Assembly: GCF_023074835.1 (NCBI RefSeq)
Contig: NZ_JALLGW010000001.1
Span: 3,035,875 to 3,099,874 of the forward strand
DNA: 64,000 bases
Reading direction: 5' to 3'
From: Halomarina salina
GTDB lineage: Archaea; Halobacteriota; Halobacteria; Halobacteriales; Haloarculaceae
The number at the start of each line of letters is the position of its first letter. Position 1 is the first letter of the stretch. Both the position numbers and the translations under genes were made by a program. Positions 26,067 through 33,991 of the stretch are shown piece by piece. The notes under the pieces were generated by a model, which was not told where the DNA came from, did not search any database, and was given only the letters and a program-made list of their open reading frames with translations.

Positions 26067-28424
26067 TCACAGCTCCGGGAGCGTCAGGTGGAACCGGCGG
26101 TCTCTCGCCTCCACCAGACAGAGGTGGTAGCCGCGTTTTCTGGAGAGCTTCACGAAGCTCTCGCGCTTACTTCCCCCGAACAGCCCCCCGCTCGCGGTCC
26201 GCTCGGTGGCGAGTTCGAGCGCGCTCGGTTCGAAGAACGACGACGTGACGAGGAACGCGCCGGCGAACTCGTCGTGCACCTCCCCGAGCCGTCCGCTCTT
26301 CTCTAAGACCGCGTCCATCTCGGCGTCGGTCGCCGGGTCACGCGACTCGTGGACGTCGACGCAGAGCAGCGGGTTCCCGAGTCGGTCGCGACAGACGACG
26401 TCGAAGGAGACGGTGTCGTCGCCGACGTCGACCGCTCCGTGGAGGTCCGCGCGGTCGATCTGCGGGAGCGCGTCGTACAGCGGCCGAAGTCCCTCCGTGT
26501 GGCCGGTGTCCCGAATCTCGTACAGGAGATCGGCGACCAGCCAGGTCACCAGTTCGTACTCCATCGTCGACGGCAGGAACTCGCCGTACTCCTGGTCGCC
26601 GACGGCCGTCCGCTCGGCGTCGAACCGGGTGTGGTGTTCGAGGTCGAGGTTCTTCCGGACGGCCTCCTGGTTCTGTGCCCCCTCGTGGGCCGCGTCGAGC
26701 GTCTCGGCGCTCTTCGACACGTACCGGACGAACAGGTCGGTCGCCTCCAGCGCCGTCTGCGCGGAGACCTGCTCGAAGTGGTCGGGGGGCGTGCTCGCCG
26801 CCACCTCGGCCTCCAGTTCGGAGACGCGAGCGGCGAGTCGGTCGCGTTCCCCGGCCAGTTCGTCGCGCTCCTCGGCGAGACGCTGCTTCTCGGAGCGGAG
26901 TTCCGCGAGTCGCTCGTCGGCATCGCCGCCCTCGACGGTGGACTCCCCGGCCGTGGCGGTGGCCGCCGCACTGGCGAAGTCGCCGTCCGACCCGTCCTCG
27001 TACTTGGTGAACAGGTCGTCGAACTCGGTGCTCTCGCTGTCCTCGACGGTCTCGACGTCCTCTGGACGGTCGTCGACCGCGTCCGCGCTGCCCGCCTCCA
27101 CGCCCGCCGTCGTCTCCTCGTCCGGGTCCGCGAACGCTGGCTCCTCGGGTGCCGCGGCACCCACGGTGTCGGCCTCGTCCGTCGTGTCGGCCATCTCCGT
27201 GGTATCGGCCGCGTGGGCGGCGTCGGCGGCATCGACGGTGTCGGCAGCGTCGGCAGCATCGGTACCATCAGCGACGTCACTCGGCGGGACCGTCGGTGTG
27301 CTCTCGTCCGCCTCGCTGATCGCGGCCCGCGTGTCGGTCGACTCCGCGGGTGGCGTCGGGTCGGTCGGGGGCGCAACGCCGTCCTCCGGTTCGTCAGTGT
27401 TCGGCGTGGCCGAATCATCGAACTCGTCGGCCCGCTCGGGTGCGTCGTCGGACTCCGTCGCGTCGAACTCGTCGGTATCGGCAGGCCCCTCGTCGAGGTC
27501 GATGTCGTCGAGCGACGCCGCCACGGCTTCGTCCGTGGAGTCGCCGGTGGGCGACCGGAGGTCGTCGGGGTCGGCAGCCGACTCCTCGGGGTCGGGAGCG
27601 CTCTCGGGGCGCTCCGGAGACGCGGCGTCGTCCATCGGAACCGTCTCCTCGGGAGCCGAGTCGGTCTGGTCGGCCGACGCACCGCCGGTGAGCGTCGATT
27701 CGAGGTCGAGGTCGTTCGACGCACCCGCGGCGTCTGGCGACTCCGACGTGGACGACTCGTCGGCCGTCGGTTCGTCTATCGGTGGCCCACCTGCGCCGTC
27801 GCTCGGGTCGGCCTCGGCCGTCGAGTCGCCGGTCGTCCCGTTCGAGGCGGCCGACGCGACGCCGACGGCCTCGCTCCCTCCGCTCGGTTCGGGGATGGAG
27901 AGGATGGAGATGTCGACGGCGACGACGTCGTAGAGGCCGACCTCGTCGTTCGCGCGGTTCGCCGCCTCGTCGCCGGTGAGGAGGCGTTCGGCCTGGCCGA
28001 CGAACGCGCAGTGCATCGCGTTCCCGCCGTAGTAGACGACGTAGTAATCGCCGCTGAGGACGTTCTCGGAGAGTTCGACGTAGCCCGTGAAGCTACCCTG
28101 AGCCAGCGTGCCGTCGACGTCGGAGAGCGCCGTCCGCTCGGTGTAGTACTGGCCGCGTTTCTCACCACCGTGTTCGAGCATGGCGAACAACAGCGGGAGG
28201 GAGTCGTCCGGAGCGGTGTACGCGGTACCGCTCGCGCCGTCGAACGCGTCGAGGGACCCGTCGACGACGCCGATGGCGTGGCCGTTGAGCATGAACAGCC
28301 ACGCCCCGTTCGCCGACACGGCACCCGAATACTCGGCCGCGGCGAGGTCGTGGAGGCCGCCGTAGCCGCCGGAGAACGGCCGTGAGGGCCATCCGTCTAT
28401 CTGTTCGGCTGTTCGGGACTGCAT
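26067..28424 (-). CDS. Large haloarchaeal protein with long acidic low-complexity middle
   Basis: 785 residues in three parts. Residues 1-190 form a mixed alpha/beta domain (LFMLNGHAIGVVDGSL, GDYYVVYYGGNAMHCAFVGQ, VVAVDISILSIP). Residues about 190-500 are Asp/Glu/Ala/Thr/Ser/Pro-rich and disordered, with a degenerate repeat of ADAADTVDAADAAHAADTTE type. Residues about 505-560 are a coiled coil (LRSEKQRLAEERDELAGERD) and the C-terminal 220 residues are a folded domain with TMEYELVTWLVADLLYEIRD and FDVVCRDRLGNPLLCVDVHE, the latter reminiscent of restriction-endonuclease-like strands. Haloarchaeal homologues are sometimes labelled transcriptional regulators; I see no clear DNA-binding motif. Confidence 0.75.
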   Translation of the reverse strand: MQSRTAEQIDGWPSRPFSGGYGGLHDLAAAEYSGAVSANGAWLFMLNGHAIGVVDGSLDAFDGASGTAYTAPDDSLPLLFAMLEHGGEKRGQYYTERTALSDVDGTLAQGSFTGYVELSENVLSGDYYVVYYGGNAMHCAFVGQAERLLTGDEAANRANDEVGLYDVVAVDISILSIPEPSGGSEAVGVASAASNGTTGDSTAEADPSDGAGGPPIDEPTADESSTSESPDAAGASNDLDLESTLTGGASADQTDSAPEETVPMDDAASPERPESAPDPEESAADPDDLRSPTGDSTDEAVAASLDDIDLDEGPADTDEFDATESDDAPERADEFDDSATPNTDEPEDGVAPPTDPTPPAESTDTRAAISEADESTPTVPPSDVADGTDAADAADTVDAADAAHAADTTEMADTTDEADTVGAAAPEEPAFADPDEETTAGVEAGSADAVDDRPEDVETVEDSESTEFDDLFTKYEDGSDGDFASAAATATAGESTVEGGDADERLAELRSEKQRLAEERDELAGERDRLAARVSELEAEVAASTPPDHFEQVSAQTALEATDLFVRYVSKSAETLDAAHEGAQNQEAVRKNLDLEHHTRFDAERTAVGDQEYGEFLPSTMEYELVTWLVADLLYEIRDTGHTEGLRPLYDALPQIDRADLHGAVDVGDDTVSFDVVCRDRLGNPLLCVDVHESRDPATDAEMDAVLEKSGRLGEVHDEFAGAFLVTSSFFEPSALELATERTASGGLFGGSKRESFVKLSRKRGYHLCLVEARDRRFHLTLPEL

Positions 28425-28464
28425 ACCGGCCGAATGAACTGGGTGGTGAAATACTCTTGCACTA

Positions 28465-28647
28465 CGACCTTTTTCTTCGTCGGGTACGCCTCCGGCGTAC
28501 TGCTCTCCACGGGCGACTCACTAGTGGGCCATCGGAAAGCGAGACGGCTGCGCCGTCTCGCCCTCCTCGAAAATCGTCCCTGGAAATCGAAGATTTCCGG
28601 TGTGCGCGTCAGAGCTTCGCTCTGACGAACGTCGATGAAAGAGGCCG
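28465..28647 (+). repeat. Modular intergenic repeat, copy 2
   Basis: Left box CGACCTTTTTCTTCGTCGGG (28465-28484) differs from copy 1 at one base. Hairpins follow (TACGCCTCCGGCGTA; GAGACGGCTGCGCCGTCTC). The right box is split: CCTCGAAAA at 28565-28573 and GAACGTCGATGAAA at 28627-28640, separated by two more hairpins (GGAAATC/GATTTCC and GTCAGAGCTTCGCTCTGAC), then GAGGCCG. It occupies most of the 353-base gap upstream of the 785-residue protein gene; no gene is visible in that gap. Confidence 0.7.
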
Positions 28648-28758
28648 GTTCCGAGCGCATCAGCGCGAGGAACCGGTGAACCGTGACTCGCTTCGCTCGC
28701 ACGGACAGAATAGCTGACGCAGGGGTCTTTATTCCAGTGCCGATTTTCCGAATCAGTT

Positions 28759-28782
28759 GATAGACTAGGGTGTGAGTCTATC
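28759..28782. repeat. Perfect 8-bp hairpin, left side of islet
   Basis: GATAGACT-AGGGTGTG-AGTCTATC. It overlaps the stop codon of the small membrane gene (28778-28780) and could act as its terminator. A similar hairpin, GATACACT...GAGTCTATC, lies at 30759-30783 on the other side of the islet. Confidence 0.6.
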
Positions 28783-28945
28783 GCGACAGAGTAAGAAACA
28801 CGACCAGCGTCCCCACCGCGACGAGGAGCTGGGCGATGATGTATGAGACGGCGCTCGTGGGAAATGCAGTCACCAGAAAGACCGCTAATAGGGTCGCCTG
28901 TATACCCCCGAAAACCGCTCTGAGACTGAAATCGCTACTACTCAT
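28778..28945 (-). CDS. Small two-helix membrane protein
   Basis: 55 residues from ATG 28945, MSSSDFSLRAVFGGIQATLL onward. Two hydrophobic helices (about 10-30 and 34-53) with a tight Pro-Thr-Ser turn between. The frame could extend nine codons further upstream, but the ATG at 28945 is followed by a more typical N-terminus. Codon use is less G+C-rich than in the flanking genes, as in the rest of the islet. Function unknown; could be non-coding chance, though hydrophobic pattern and start favour a gene. Confidence 0.5.
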   Translation of the reverse strand: MSSSDFSLRAVFGGIQATLLAVFLVTAFPTSAVSYIIAQLLVAVGTLVVFLTLSR

Positions 28946-29111
28946 TAACCCAACAGTGGCCGATATAGACAAATCGATTCTGGTACACCTCTGTTACAGG
29001 CCGAGTGGTAACTCAGAGCGTGAGTGTATCGATTCCCGCGGGGAACACTGCTAGTGCTTCCTGTCCAGTGGCAATAGGGTACCGTCGCCGAGGATATGGG
29101 GCAAGGAGGCG

Positions 29112-29606
29112 CTAGTACTCGCCGACGGGCCACGTCCCATCAACACTGTGAATCGAGATAGTAGGGCTTTCATAGGAGGCCGTCACTTCGTCATGGACCT
29201 GGACCTGATTGAAATCCTCACGGCTCGCATTCGCGTTGCGACACCCGATGTTGCGGAGTTCCTCTGCCCACGATGGACTACAGACACCAACGACGTAGCG
29301 CACCGACTCGTATTCCCGTGTGAGGTCCTCGTGGAGTGCTTGGGAGACGATAGGCTTATGTGGCGTTTCGAACCGGTTTGCCCAGTTGTCGTGGAGCCTG
29401 AGCAGCTCTGGTGACTCGGTACCGGGTGGAGAACTGAGCGAGACCGTAACGACGGATTCCCCGAAGCGTCGCCCATCTTCTCTATAGGTCACCTCGATTG
29501 ATTTCTCTTGGACGTATCCACTCGCTCCATCGAGCCACGAACAGCCAGAAAGGGTGCTGGCAGTACCGAGACCAAGGGTTGCGAGGAGTGCTCGGCGGGA
29601 GGGCAT
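29112..29606 (-). CDS. Tat-exported lipoprotein
   Basis: 164 residues from ATG 29606. The N-terminus MPSRRALLATLGLGTASTLS followed by GC shows a twin-arginine motif (Arg4-Arg5), hydrophobic core and lipobox with Cys22, the usual design for haloarchaeal secreted lipoproteins. The mature part is mainly strands with three further cysteines and no recognised domain (YESVRYVVGVCSPSWAEELR, ISIHSVDGTWPVGEY). It lies in the lower-G+C islet and is divergent from the Bat-like regulator gene, sharing a 220-base AT-rich control region. Confidence 0.7.
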   Translation of the reverse strand: MPSRRALLATLGLGTASTLSGCSWLDGASGYVQEKSIEVTYREDGRRFGESVVTVSLSSPPGTESPELLRLHDNWANRFETPHKPIVSQALHEDLTREYESVRYVVGVCSPSWAEELRNIGCRNANASREDFNQVQVHDEVTASYESPTISIHSVDGTWPVGEY

Positions 29607-29733
29607 AGATACATCGAACGTCAATCTAGTAATGAAATTTCGGTTGGGAGGAATAATACACTCGCGGCATGCGTCGCTCACTCGACCTACTCGATACACC
29701 GGGAGCGACGGTCTTGCAGAGAGTGCTATCAAG

Positions 29734-29744
29734 TTATAAAATAT
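29734..29744 (+). promoter_or_regulatory. TATA box for the Bat-like regulator gene
   Basis: TTATAAAATAT, the strongest TATA-like stretch in the window. With initiation about 25 bases downstream it leaves a leader of roughly 65 bases before the ATG at 29827. Confidence 0.6.
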
Positions 29745-29826
29745 CTCTTTTTCGAAGGTGCTTAATTTAAATGGAGGATGTGGAGCAGGCAGTAGGCCTA
29801 TCTGTAGTGCGGGAGCTTGATATACC

Positions 29827-30549
29827 ATGGTACCCGCATCTGCCGAACAGTCGGTTGGTCGGGACGGAGATAGCAGTCAGCAGTCGGGCGTCGTCGTCCG
29901 GCTGACGGTTCCCTGTGAGGGATTTGCGCTCGCGGAAACCCTCGACGCAGTCCCGGACGCGCAGTTCGGGGCAGGGTCCGTAGCGGGTACCGGTGGAGGC
30001 GTACTGCCGCTGCTCTGGGCACGTACCTCGGACCACGACCGCCTCGGAACGGCACTCGCGGAGGATTCGACGACGACCCGTGTCTCACGGTTGACCGAAC
30101 GAGGCGACGAGTGGCTCTACGAGATACAGTGGGAGAAGACGGTCGAGATAGTCGTTGGGTTGCTCACGGTCGACGGTGGAACGATTCTCGACGCATCGAC
30201 GGATGGTGGGGAGTGGCAGCTACGGGTGTTGTATCCCTCCCAGAGTGCGCTCCAGAGGGCGAAGTCGAGCTGCGAGCAACACGACGTCTCGCCTGAGGTC
30301 GAGTCGATTCGGCAGCTGGGCGGCGAGTCGTCGGACGAACACGGGTTGACAGAGGTGCAACACCGTTCGTTGCGTGTGGCCTGTGAAGCGGGGTACTTCG
30401 ATATACCCCGTGATACGGACCTCTGCGCCATTGCTGACCAGTTAGGGGTGTCCCATCAGGCACTCTCCGAGCGACTCCGGCGTGGTACGAAGAAGATCGT
30501 CGAACAATCGCTGTTCACCAACCGGTGCGGTGAGCAGCGTCGTCTCTGA
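29827..30549 (+). CDS. Bat-like (bacterio-opsin activator type) transcriptional regulator
   Basis: 240 residues. The C-terminal 60 residues carry the HTH_10 domain of the Bat family: LTEVQHRSLRVACEAGYFDI then DLCAIADQLGVSHQALSERL and RRGTKKIVEQSL. The N-terminal 160 residues match the bacterioopsin-activator GAF/HTH-associated region (VVVRLTVPCEGFALAETLDA; YEIQWEKTVEIVVGLLTVDG), without PAS or GAF sensor motifs. Such proteins activate or repress haloarchaeal genes in response to redox, light or membrane state. It is followed 15 bases later by a small zinc-ribbon gene, probably in the same transcript. Confidence 0.88.
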   Translation: MVPASAEQSVGRDGDSSQQSGVVVRLTVPCEGFALAETLDAVPDAQFGAGSVAGTGGGVLPLLWARTSDHDRLGTALAEDSTTTRVSRLTERGDEWLYEIQWEKTVEIVVGLLTVDGGTILDASTDGGEWQLRVLYPSQSALQRAKSSCEQHDVSPEVESIRQLGGESSDEHGLTEVQHRSLRVACEAGYFDIPRDTDLCAIADQLGVSHQALSERLRRGTKKIVEQSLFTNRCGEQRRL

Positions 30550-30563
30550 CCGGGTGGTCTACC

Positions 30564-30728
30564 GTGGCTAACCAACTCCCCGTCAAATGTACCGAGTGCG
30601 GGAGCGTGTACGCGGCTCGGCGAGTTGACGGCGAGTTCGTCCTCTCGACGGAGACGACAGGGTGTTCGTGTGGCAGCCACTCGTTCGTTGAATATCCCGC
30701 TGGCGCACAGGGTGTTAGTGAAGAGTGA
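30564..30728 (+). CDS. Small zinc-ribbon protein downstream of the Bat-like gene
   Basis: 54 residues with GTG start: begins MANQLPVKCTECGSVYAARR and ends in an acidic Glu-Glu. Four cysteines occur as C-x2-C (Cys9, Cys12) and C-x-C (Cys34, Cys36), with His39 close by, giving a plausible zinc site. Spacing of 15 bases after the regulator stop suggests one operon. Proteins of this size and pattern are common in haloarchaea and mostly uncharacterised; a role in modulating the adjacent regulator is inference. Confidence 0.7.
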   Translation: MANQLPVKCTECGSVYAARRVDGEFVLSTETTGCSCGSHSFVEYPAGAQGVSEE

Positions 30729-30758
30729 CACCGCTACAGCAAGCCGTATCCGCCAACT

Positions 30759-30783
30759 GATACACTCGCGGCACGAGTCTATC
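30759..30783. repeat. Hairpin on right side of islet
   Basis: GATACACTCG-CGGCA-CGAGTCTATC, with one mismatch in a 10-bp stem. The inner sequence ATACACTCGCGGCA recurs at 29658-29671. Similar to the hairpin at 28759-28782. Confidence 0.5.
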
Positions 30784-30846
30784 AGTAGCATCCCCAACGT
30801 GCTGTGCGGTACCGCGATGTGTTCTACCGCGAGGCGCGCCAGCGCC

Positions 30847-30917
30847 GAGCGGCCTTTTTCATCGACGTTTTTCGAGGAGCGGTGCGCCTCCGGCGCACCC
30901 GACGACGAAAAAGGTCG
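30847..30917 (-). repeat. Modular intergenic repeat, copy 3 (minimal form)
   Basis: Reverse-oriented and the most compact copy: right box TTTCATCGACGTTTTTCGAG (30857-30876, complement of the copy 1 right box, identical over 20 bases), one hairpin GTGCGCC-TCC-GGCGCAC (30882-30898), and left box CCCGACGACGAAAAAGGTCG (30898-30917, complement of the copy 1 left box, identical over 20 bases). Defines the basic unit: two boxes around a variable hairpin. Lies after the islet and against the 3' end of the UPF0058 gene. Confidence 0.78.
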
Positions 30918-30937
30918 CGAGGAAGAGAACGGTGCGG

Positions 30938-31216
30938 TTACAGCTTCGACTCGGCGTCGTCGGCGAGTTCCTGCATCCGCTTCGAGATGCGTCCGGCGTC
31001 GGAGAACTCGTCTTCGCTCATCGCGCTGGCGAGGGCGTTACCGAGGACGAACACGGCGTGTTTGTGCTCGCTCTTGGACTTGTGGACGTCGTCGGGCGAG
31101 ACGTCGATCTGGTCGTACGGGTCGAACAGGTCGCTGTCGACGTCCTCCTGGGCGCGAAAGTACTCCATGATAGCGACCATCTGCTCGTGGAGTTCGAGAA
31201 GCTCGTCCTTGTGCAT
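30938..31216 (-). CDS. UPF0058-family protein
   Basis: 92 residues, MHKDELLELHEQMVAIMEYF onward. All-helical and acidic, with FDPYDQIDVSPDDVHKSKSE and KHAVFVLGNALASAMSEDEF, which match UPF0058, a small euryarchaeal family of unknown function. Length is normal for the family. Transcribed from a leaderless promoter at 31241-31247. Confidence 0.85.
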   Translation of the reverse strand: MHKDELLELHEQMVAIMEYFRAQEDVDSDLFDPYDQIDVSPDDVHKSKSEHKHAVFVLGNALASAMSEDEFSDAGRISKRMQELADDAESKL

Positions 31217-31240
31217 GCCTCACTCTATCTCTGAGAGCTT

Positions 31241-31247
31241 GTTAAAC
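31241..31247 (-). promoter_or_regulatory. TATA box for the UPF0058 gene
   Basis: GTTTAAC on the minus strand, 25-31 bases before the ATG at 31216. Confidence 0.55.
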
Positions 31248-31379
31248 GTAACGCGCCGGACGCTACCCAGTACCGCACGAACCGGTGTTCGACCACGGAG
31301 CGTGGCGCTGGCGGACGGGGCAGTGGGGCGCTGTCGCTCGGCGGTCGGCAGAAGAGAACAGCGTGGAGGGCCGGAGGCG

Positions 31380-31595
31380 CTAGAAGACGTACTCGTCGTC
31401 GTGACCCATCATGCCGTCGTCTTCGAACGCACCGGCGTCGTCGTCGTCGACGGTGCTGCCGGTCCGGTAGGCGCGCAGTCCGGCCGCGAGGAGGTCTTCG
31501 ACAGCCTCCTCGCGGTTGACGAACTCGCCCTGTTCGATCATCTGTGTCATCTGCATTTCGAGGTGTTCGGGGATGTTCAACTCGACTTTAGGCAT
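31380..31595 (-). CDS. Ribbon-helix-helix (CopG-like) protein
   Basis: 71 residues from ATG 31595. MPKVELNIPEHLEMQMTQMI gives the strand and first helix, EGFVNREEAVEDLLAAGLRA-type sequence (EFVNREEAVEDLL) the second helix of an RHH dimer that binds DNA with a beta ribbon. The C-terminal third is acidic (TVDDDDAGAFEDD). Probably an autoregulating small repressor; no toxin gene lies beside it, so not an obvious antitoxin. The three codons upstream of ATG 31595 are in frame but a TATA box 27 bases before 31595 supports this start. Confidence 0.8.
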   Translation of the reverse strand: MPKVELNIPEHLEMQMTQMIEQGEFVNREEAVEDLLAAGLRAYRTGSTVDDDDAGAFEDDGMMGHDDEYVF

Positions 31596-31621
31596 CGTTA
31601 CCACCGGGTTTGAAGGTAGGC

Positions 31622-31629
31622 TATTTAAT
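31622..31629 (-). promoter_or_regulatory. TATA box for the RHH gene
   Basis: ATTAAATA on the minus strand, 27-34 bases before the ATG at 31595. Confidence 0.6.
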
Positions 31630-31793
31630 TCTGACGGGGAATCTTAGCGCACCACCAAATCCAGTTTTGGAGCACGATAATTTATTTTCCAGTTGCGGTC
31701 GCTCTCTTTCTAATCACGCAATTCGACGACAGTTCCTGGCCGGGTGCGGTCGCGGAGCGGTAGGCATACCCCGGGTCGACCCCGACGGGGCGT

Positions 31794-32390
31794 ATGAGCG
31801 TTCGTGACGTGACGGGTCTCCACGAGGAGTTCGAGGGCGAGCGACTACCGCCGGGCCAGCGCGAGACGTCGCGGTTCCCCGTCCTCTCGAAGGGCGGGAC
31901 ACCGTCGTGGTCCCCCGAGACCTGGACGTTCGAGGTGTGGGGAGCGGTCGACGAGCAGGTGACGTTCTCGCTGGAGGAGTTCCGCGACCTGCCGAGCGAG
32001 ACCCAGCGCCAGGACTTCCACTGCGTCACCGGGTGGAGTCGCTTCGACAACGAGTTCACGGGCGTCACGTTCCCGACGCTCGCGGAGCTTGTGGGCGTCC
32101 GCGACGACGCCTGCCACGTCATGTTCCACGGGTTCGACGACTACACGACGGACCTCTCGCTCGACGACTGCATGCGCGAGGAGGTGCTGTTCACCTGGGC
32201 ACTCGACGGCGAACCGCTCCCCGACGACCACGGCGGCCCGGTCAGAGTCGTCACACCCCACCGCTACGCCTACAAGGGCGCGAAGTGGGTCAGCGGCGTC
32301 GAGTTCCTCACCGAGAAGGAGCTGGGCTACTGGGAGAGACGGGGCTACTCCGACAGCGCGAACCCGTGGAACGAGGAACGGTACAGCTGA
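31794..32390 (+). CDS. Sulfite-oxidase-family molybdopterin protein
   Basis: 198 residues covering the catalytic domain of the sulfite oxidase/MsrP family: strands then QRQDFHCVTGWSRFDNEF, where Cys77 would coordinate molybdenum, followed by CHVMFHGFDDYTTDLSLDDC, VLFTWALDGEPLPDDHGGPV and TPHRYAYKGAKWVSGVEFL. No heme domain and no dimerisation domain follow, and there is no signal peptide, so it is a compact cytoplasmic form. It is usually listed as a sulfite oxidase-like oxidoreductase; the substrate is unknown. No moeA/moaA genes lie nearby. Confidence 0.88.
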   Translation: MSVRDVTGLHEEFEGERLPPGQRETSRFPVLSKGGTPSWSPETWTFEVWGAVDEQVTFSLEEFRDLPSETQRQDFHCVTGWSRFDNEFTGVTFPTLAELVGVRDDACHVMFHGFDDYTTDLSLDDCMREEVLFTWALDGEPLPDDHGGPVRVVTPHRYAYKGAKWVSGVEFLTEKELGYWERRGYSDSANPWNEERYS

Positions 32391-32575
32391 CCTACGGTAG
32401 ACCCGACCTCGCGACCGGGCGACTGCCGACTACCAACTCCGTCGACTACCAGGGGTCACGATGGAGTGCGCGTTCTGCGAGCGACCGCCCAGGATTCGTG
32501 GACGAACGGTCGCAGACCCGCGGCCACGCGCCCGGGATGGATAGCCTCAAGGGTTCCCCACCCCGAATACGACCA

Positions 32576-33991
32576 ATGGAATCCGCCCACAGTAGCGCGA
32601 CGGCGTCGCTCGACGGGACGCTCGTCAGCCGCACCTGTGAGGTACCGGACGTCTCCTACCGCGCGTTCCTCGCGGCCCAGGAGACACCCCACGTCCACTG
32701 GAGCACGCCCGAGGGACTGGAACTCGTCGGCGCTGGCGTCGCCGTCGATGTGACCGGCGACGGCGCGGAGCGATTCGCCCGACTCCGCGACCGTGCGGAG
32801 GCCGTCTTCGGCGCGATGGACGTCGACGGTCCGCCCGCCGCCCGTCCCCGGATGCTCGGTGGCGTCTCGTTCTCGCCGGAGCACGACCCCGACCCGCCGT
32901 GGGAGGGGTTTCCTGCAGCGCAGTTCGTCCTGCCCGAGACGCAGTTGACCCGGACCGACGACCGGACCTACCTCACCGTGTCGCGCTACGGTCGTACCGT
33001 CGACGCCGCCGCAGTCGAGAGCGCTCTCGACGCGGCCCACGAACGCGTCGCCGACCTCCCCGCGATGGTGCCGAGCGGCGACCCACCGGGGGTCGTCGAG
33101 ACGGCCCACCTCACCTCGCGCGAGGAGTGGCACGAGATGGTCGAGTCGGCGGTGCAGCGCATCGAGTCGGGCGACCTGCGGAAGGTCGTCCTCGCCCTCG
33201 CGCTCTCGGTCGACCTCGGGAGCGAGGTGGACATCCCGAGCGTGCTCGAACGCCTCCGCCGGACGTACCCCGAGTGCTACCGCTTCCTCGTCGCCCCGAC
33301 CGACTCGGCCGGGTTCTTCGGCGCGCCGCCCGAGCGTCTCGTCCGGCTCGACGGCCGCGAGGTCCGGACCGAGGCGCTCGCCGGGTCGGCCGCCCGCGGC
33401 GACACGCCCGAAGCAGACGCCGACCTCGCCGCGGAACTCGTCGAGAGCGAGAAGATTCAGCACGAACAGGGTCTCGTCGCGGACGCCATCCGCGAGCAGC
33501 TCGCCCCGCTGGGCGAGGTGCGCGAGGGTGACCAGCACGTCCACCGGCTCGCGACCATCCAGCACCTCCGGACGCCCATCGAGGCGACGCTCGACGCCGA
33601 CGGCCACGTCCTCGACATCGTCGAGGCGCTCCACCCGACGCCGGCAGTCGGCGGCCTCCCGCCGGCGGCCGCCCAGCGGGTCATCCACGAGACGGAGTCG
33701 TTCGACCGCGGCTGGTACGCCGCGCCCGTCGGCTGGTTCGACGCTAGCGGCGACGGCGAGTTCGCCGTCGGGATCCGGTCGGGCGTCGCGGGCGGCGCCA
33801 GGGCGACGCTGTTCGCGGGTAACGGCATCGTCGCCGACTCCGACCCCGCCGCGGAGTGGGACGAGGTCCGCCTGAAGTACCGGCCCATCCTCGACGAACT
33901 GACGCGAACGGGGAGCGGCGAGGGGCGGGAAGCGACGGACGGGGAGGCGACGGCAAGCGAACCGAGCGACCGGGACCAGACCGCAGAATGA
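32576..33991 (+). CDS. menF: Isochorismate synthase
   Basis: 471 residues from ATG 32576. Chorismate-binding domain in the C-terminal half: VQRIESGDLRKVVLALALSV, the ALAGSAARGDTPEADADLA block, KIQHEQGLVADAIREQLAPL and LHPTPAVGGLPPAAAQRVIH, the last a signature of the MenF/EntC/PabB family. It converts chorismate to isochorismate, the entry to menaquinone. The direct ATGA overlap with menD (33988-33991) fixes it as MenF rather than TrpE or PabB. An acidic tail (EGREATDGEATASEPSDRDQ) closes the protein. Confidence 0.93.
   Translation: MESAHSSATASLDGTLVSRTCEVPDVSYRAFLAAQETPHVHWSTPEGLELVGAGVAVDVTGDGAERFARLRDRAEAVFGAMDVDGPPAARPRMLGGVSFSPEHDPDPPWEGFPAAQFVLPETQLTRTDDRTYLTVSRYGRTVDAAAVESALDAAHERVADLPAMVPSGDPPGVVETAHLTSREEWHEMVESAVQRIESGDLRKVVLALALSVDLGSEVDIPSVLERLRRTYPECYRFLVAPTDSAGFFGAPPERLVRLDGREVRTEALAGSAARGDTPEADADLAAELVESEKIQHEQGLVADAIREQLAPLGEVREGDQHVHRLATIQHLRTPIEATLDADGHVLDIVEALHPTPAVGGLPPAAAQRVIHETESFDRGWYAAPVGWFDASGDGEFAVGIRSGVAGGARATLFAGNGIVADSDPAAEWDEVRLKYRPILDELTRTGSGEGREATDGEATASEPSDRDQTAE

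Noticed and set aside
29771..29902. Alternative 44-codon frame starting at 29771 in the leader of the Bat-like gene.
   Set aside because: It overlaps the regulator's N-terminus in another frame and has no family character; a regulatory upstream ORF is possible but unsupported.
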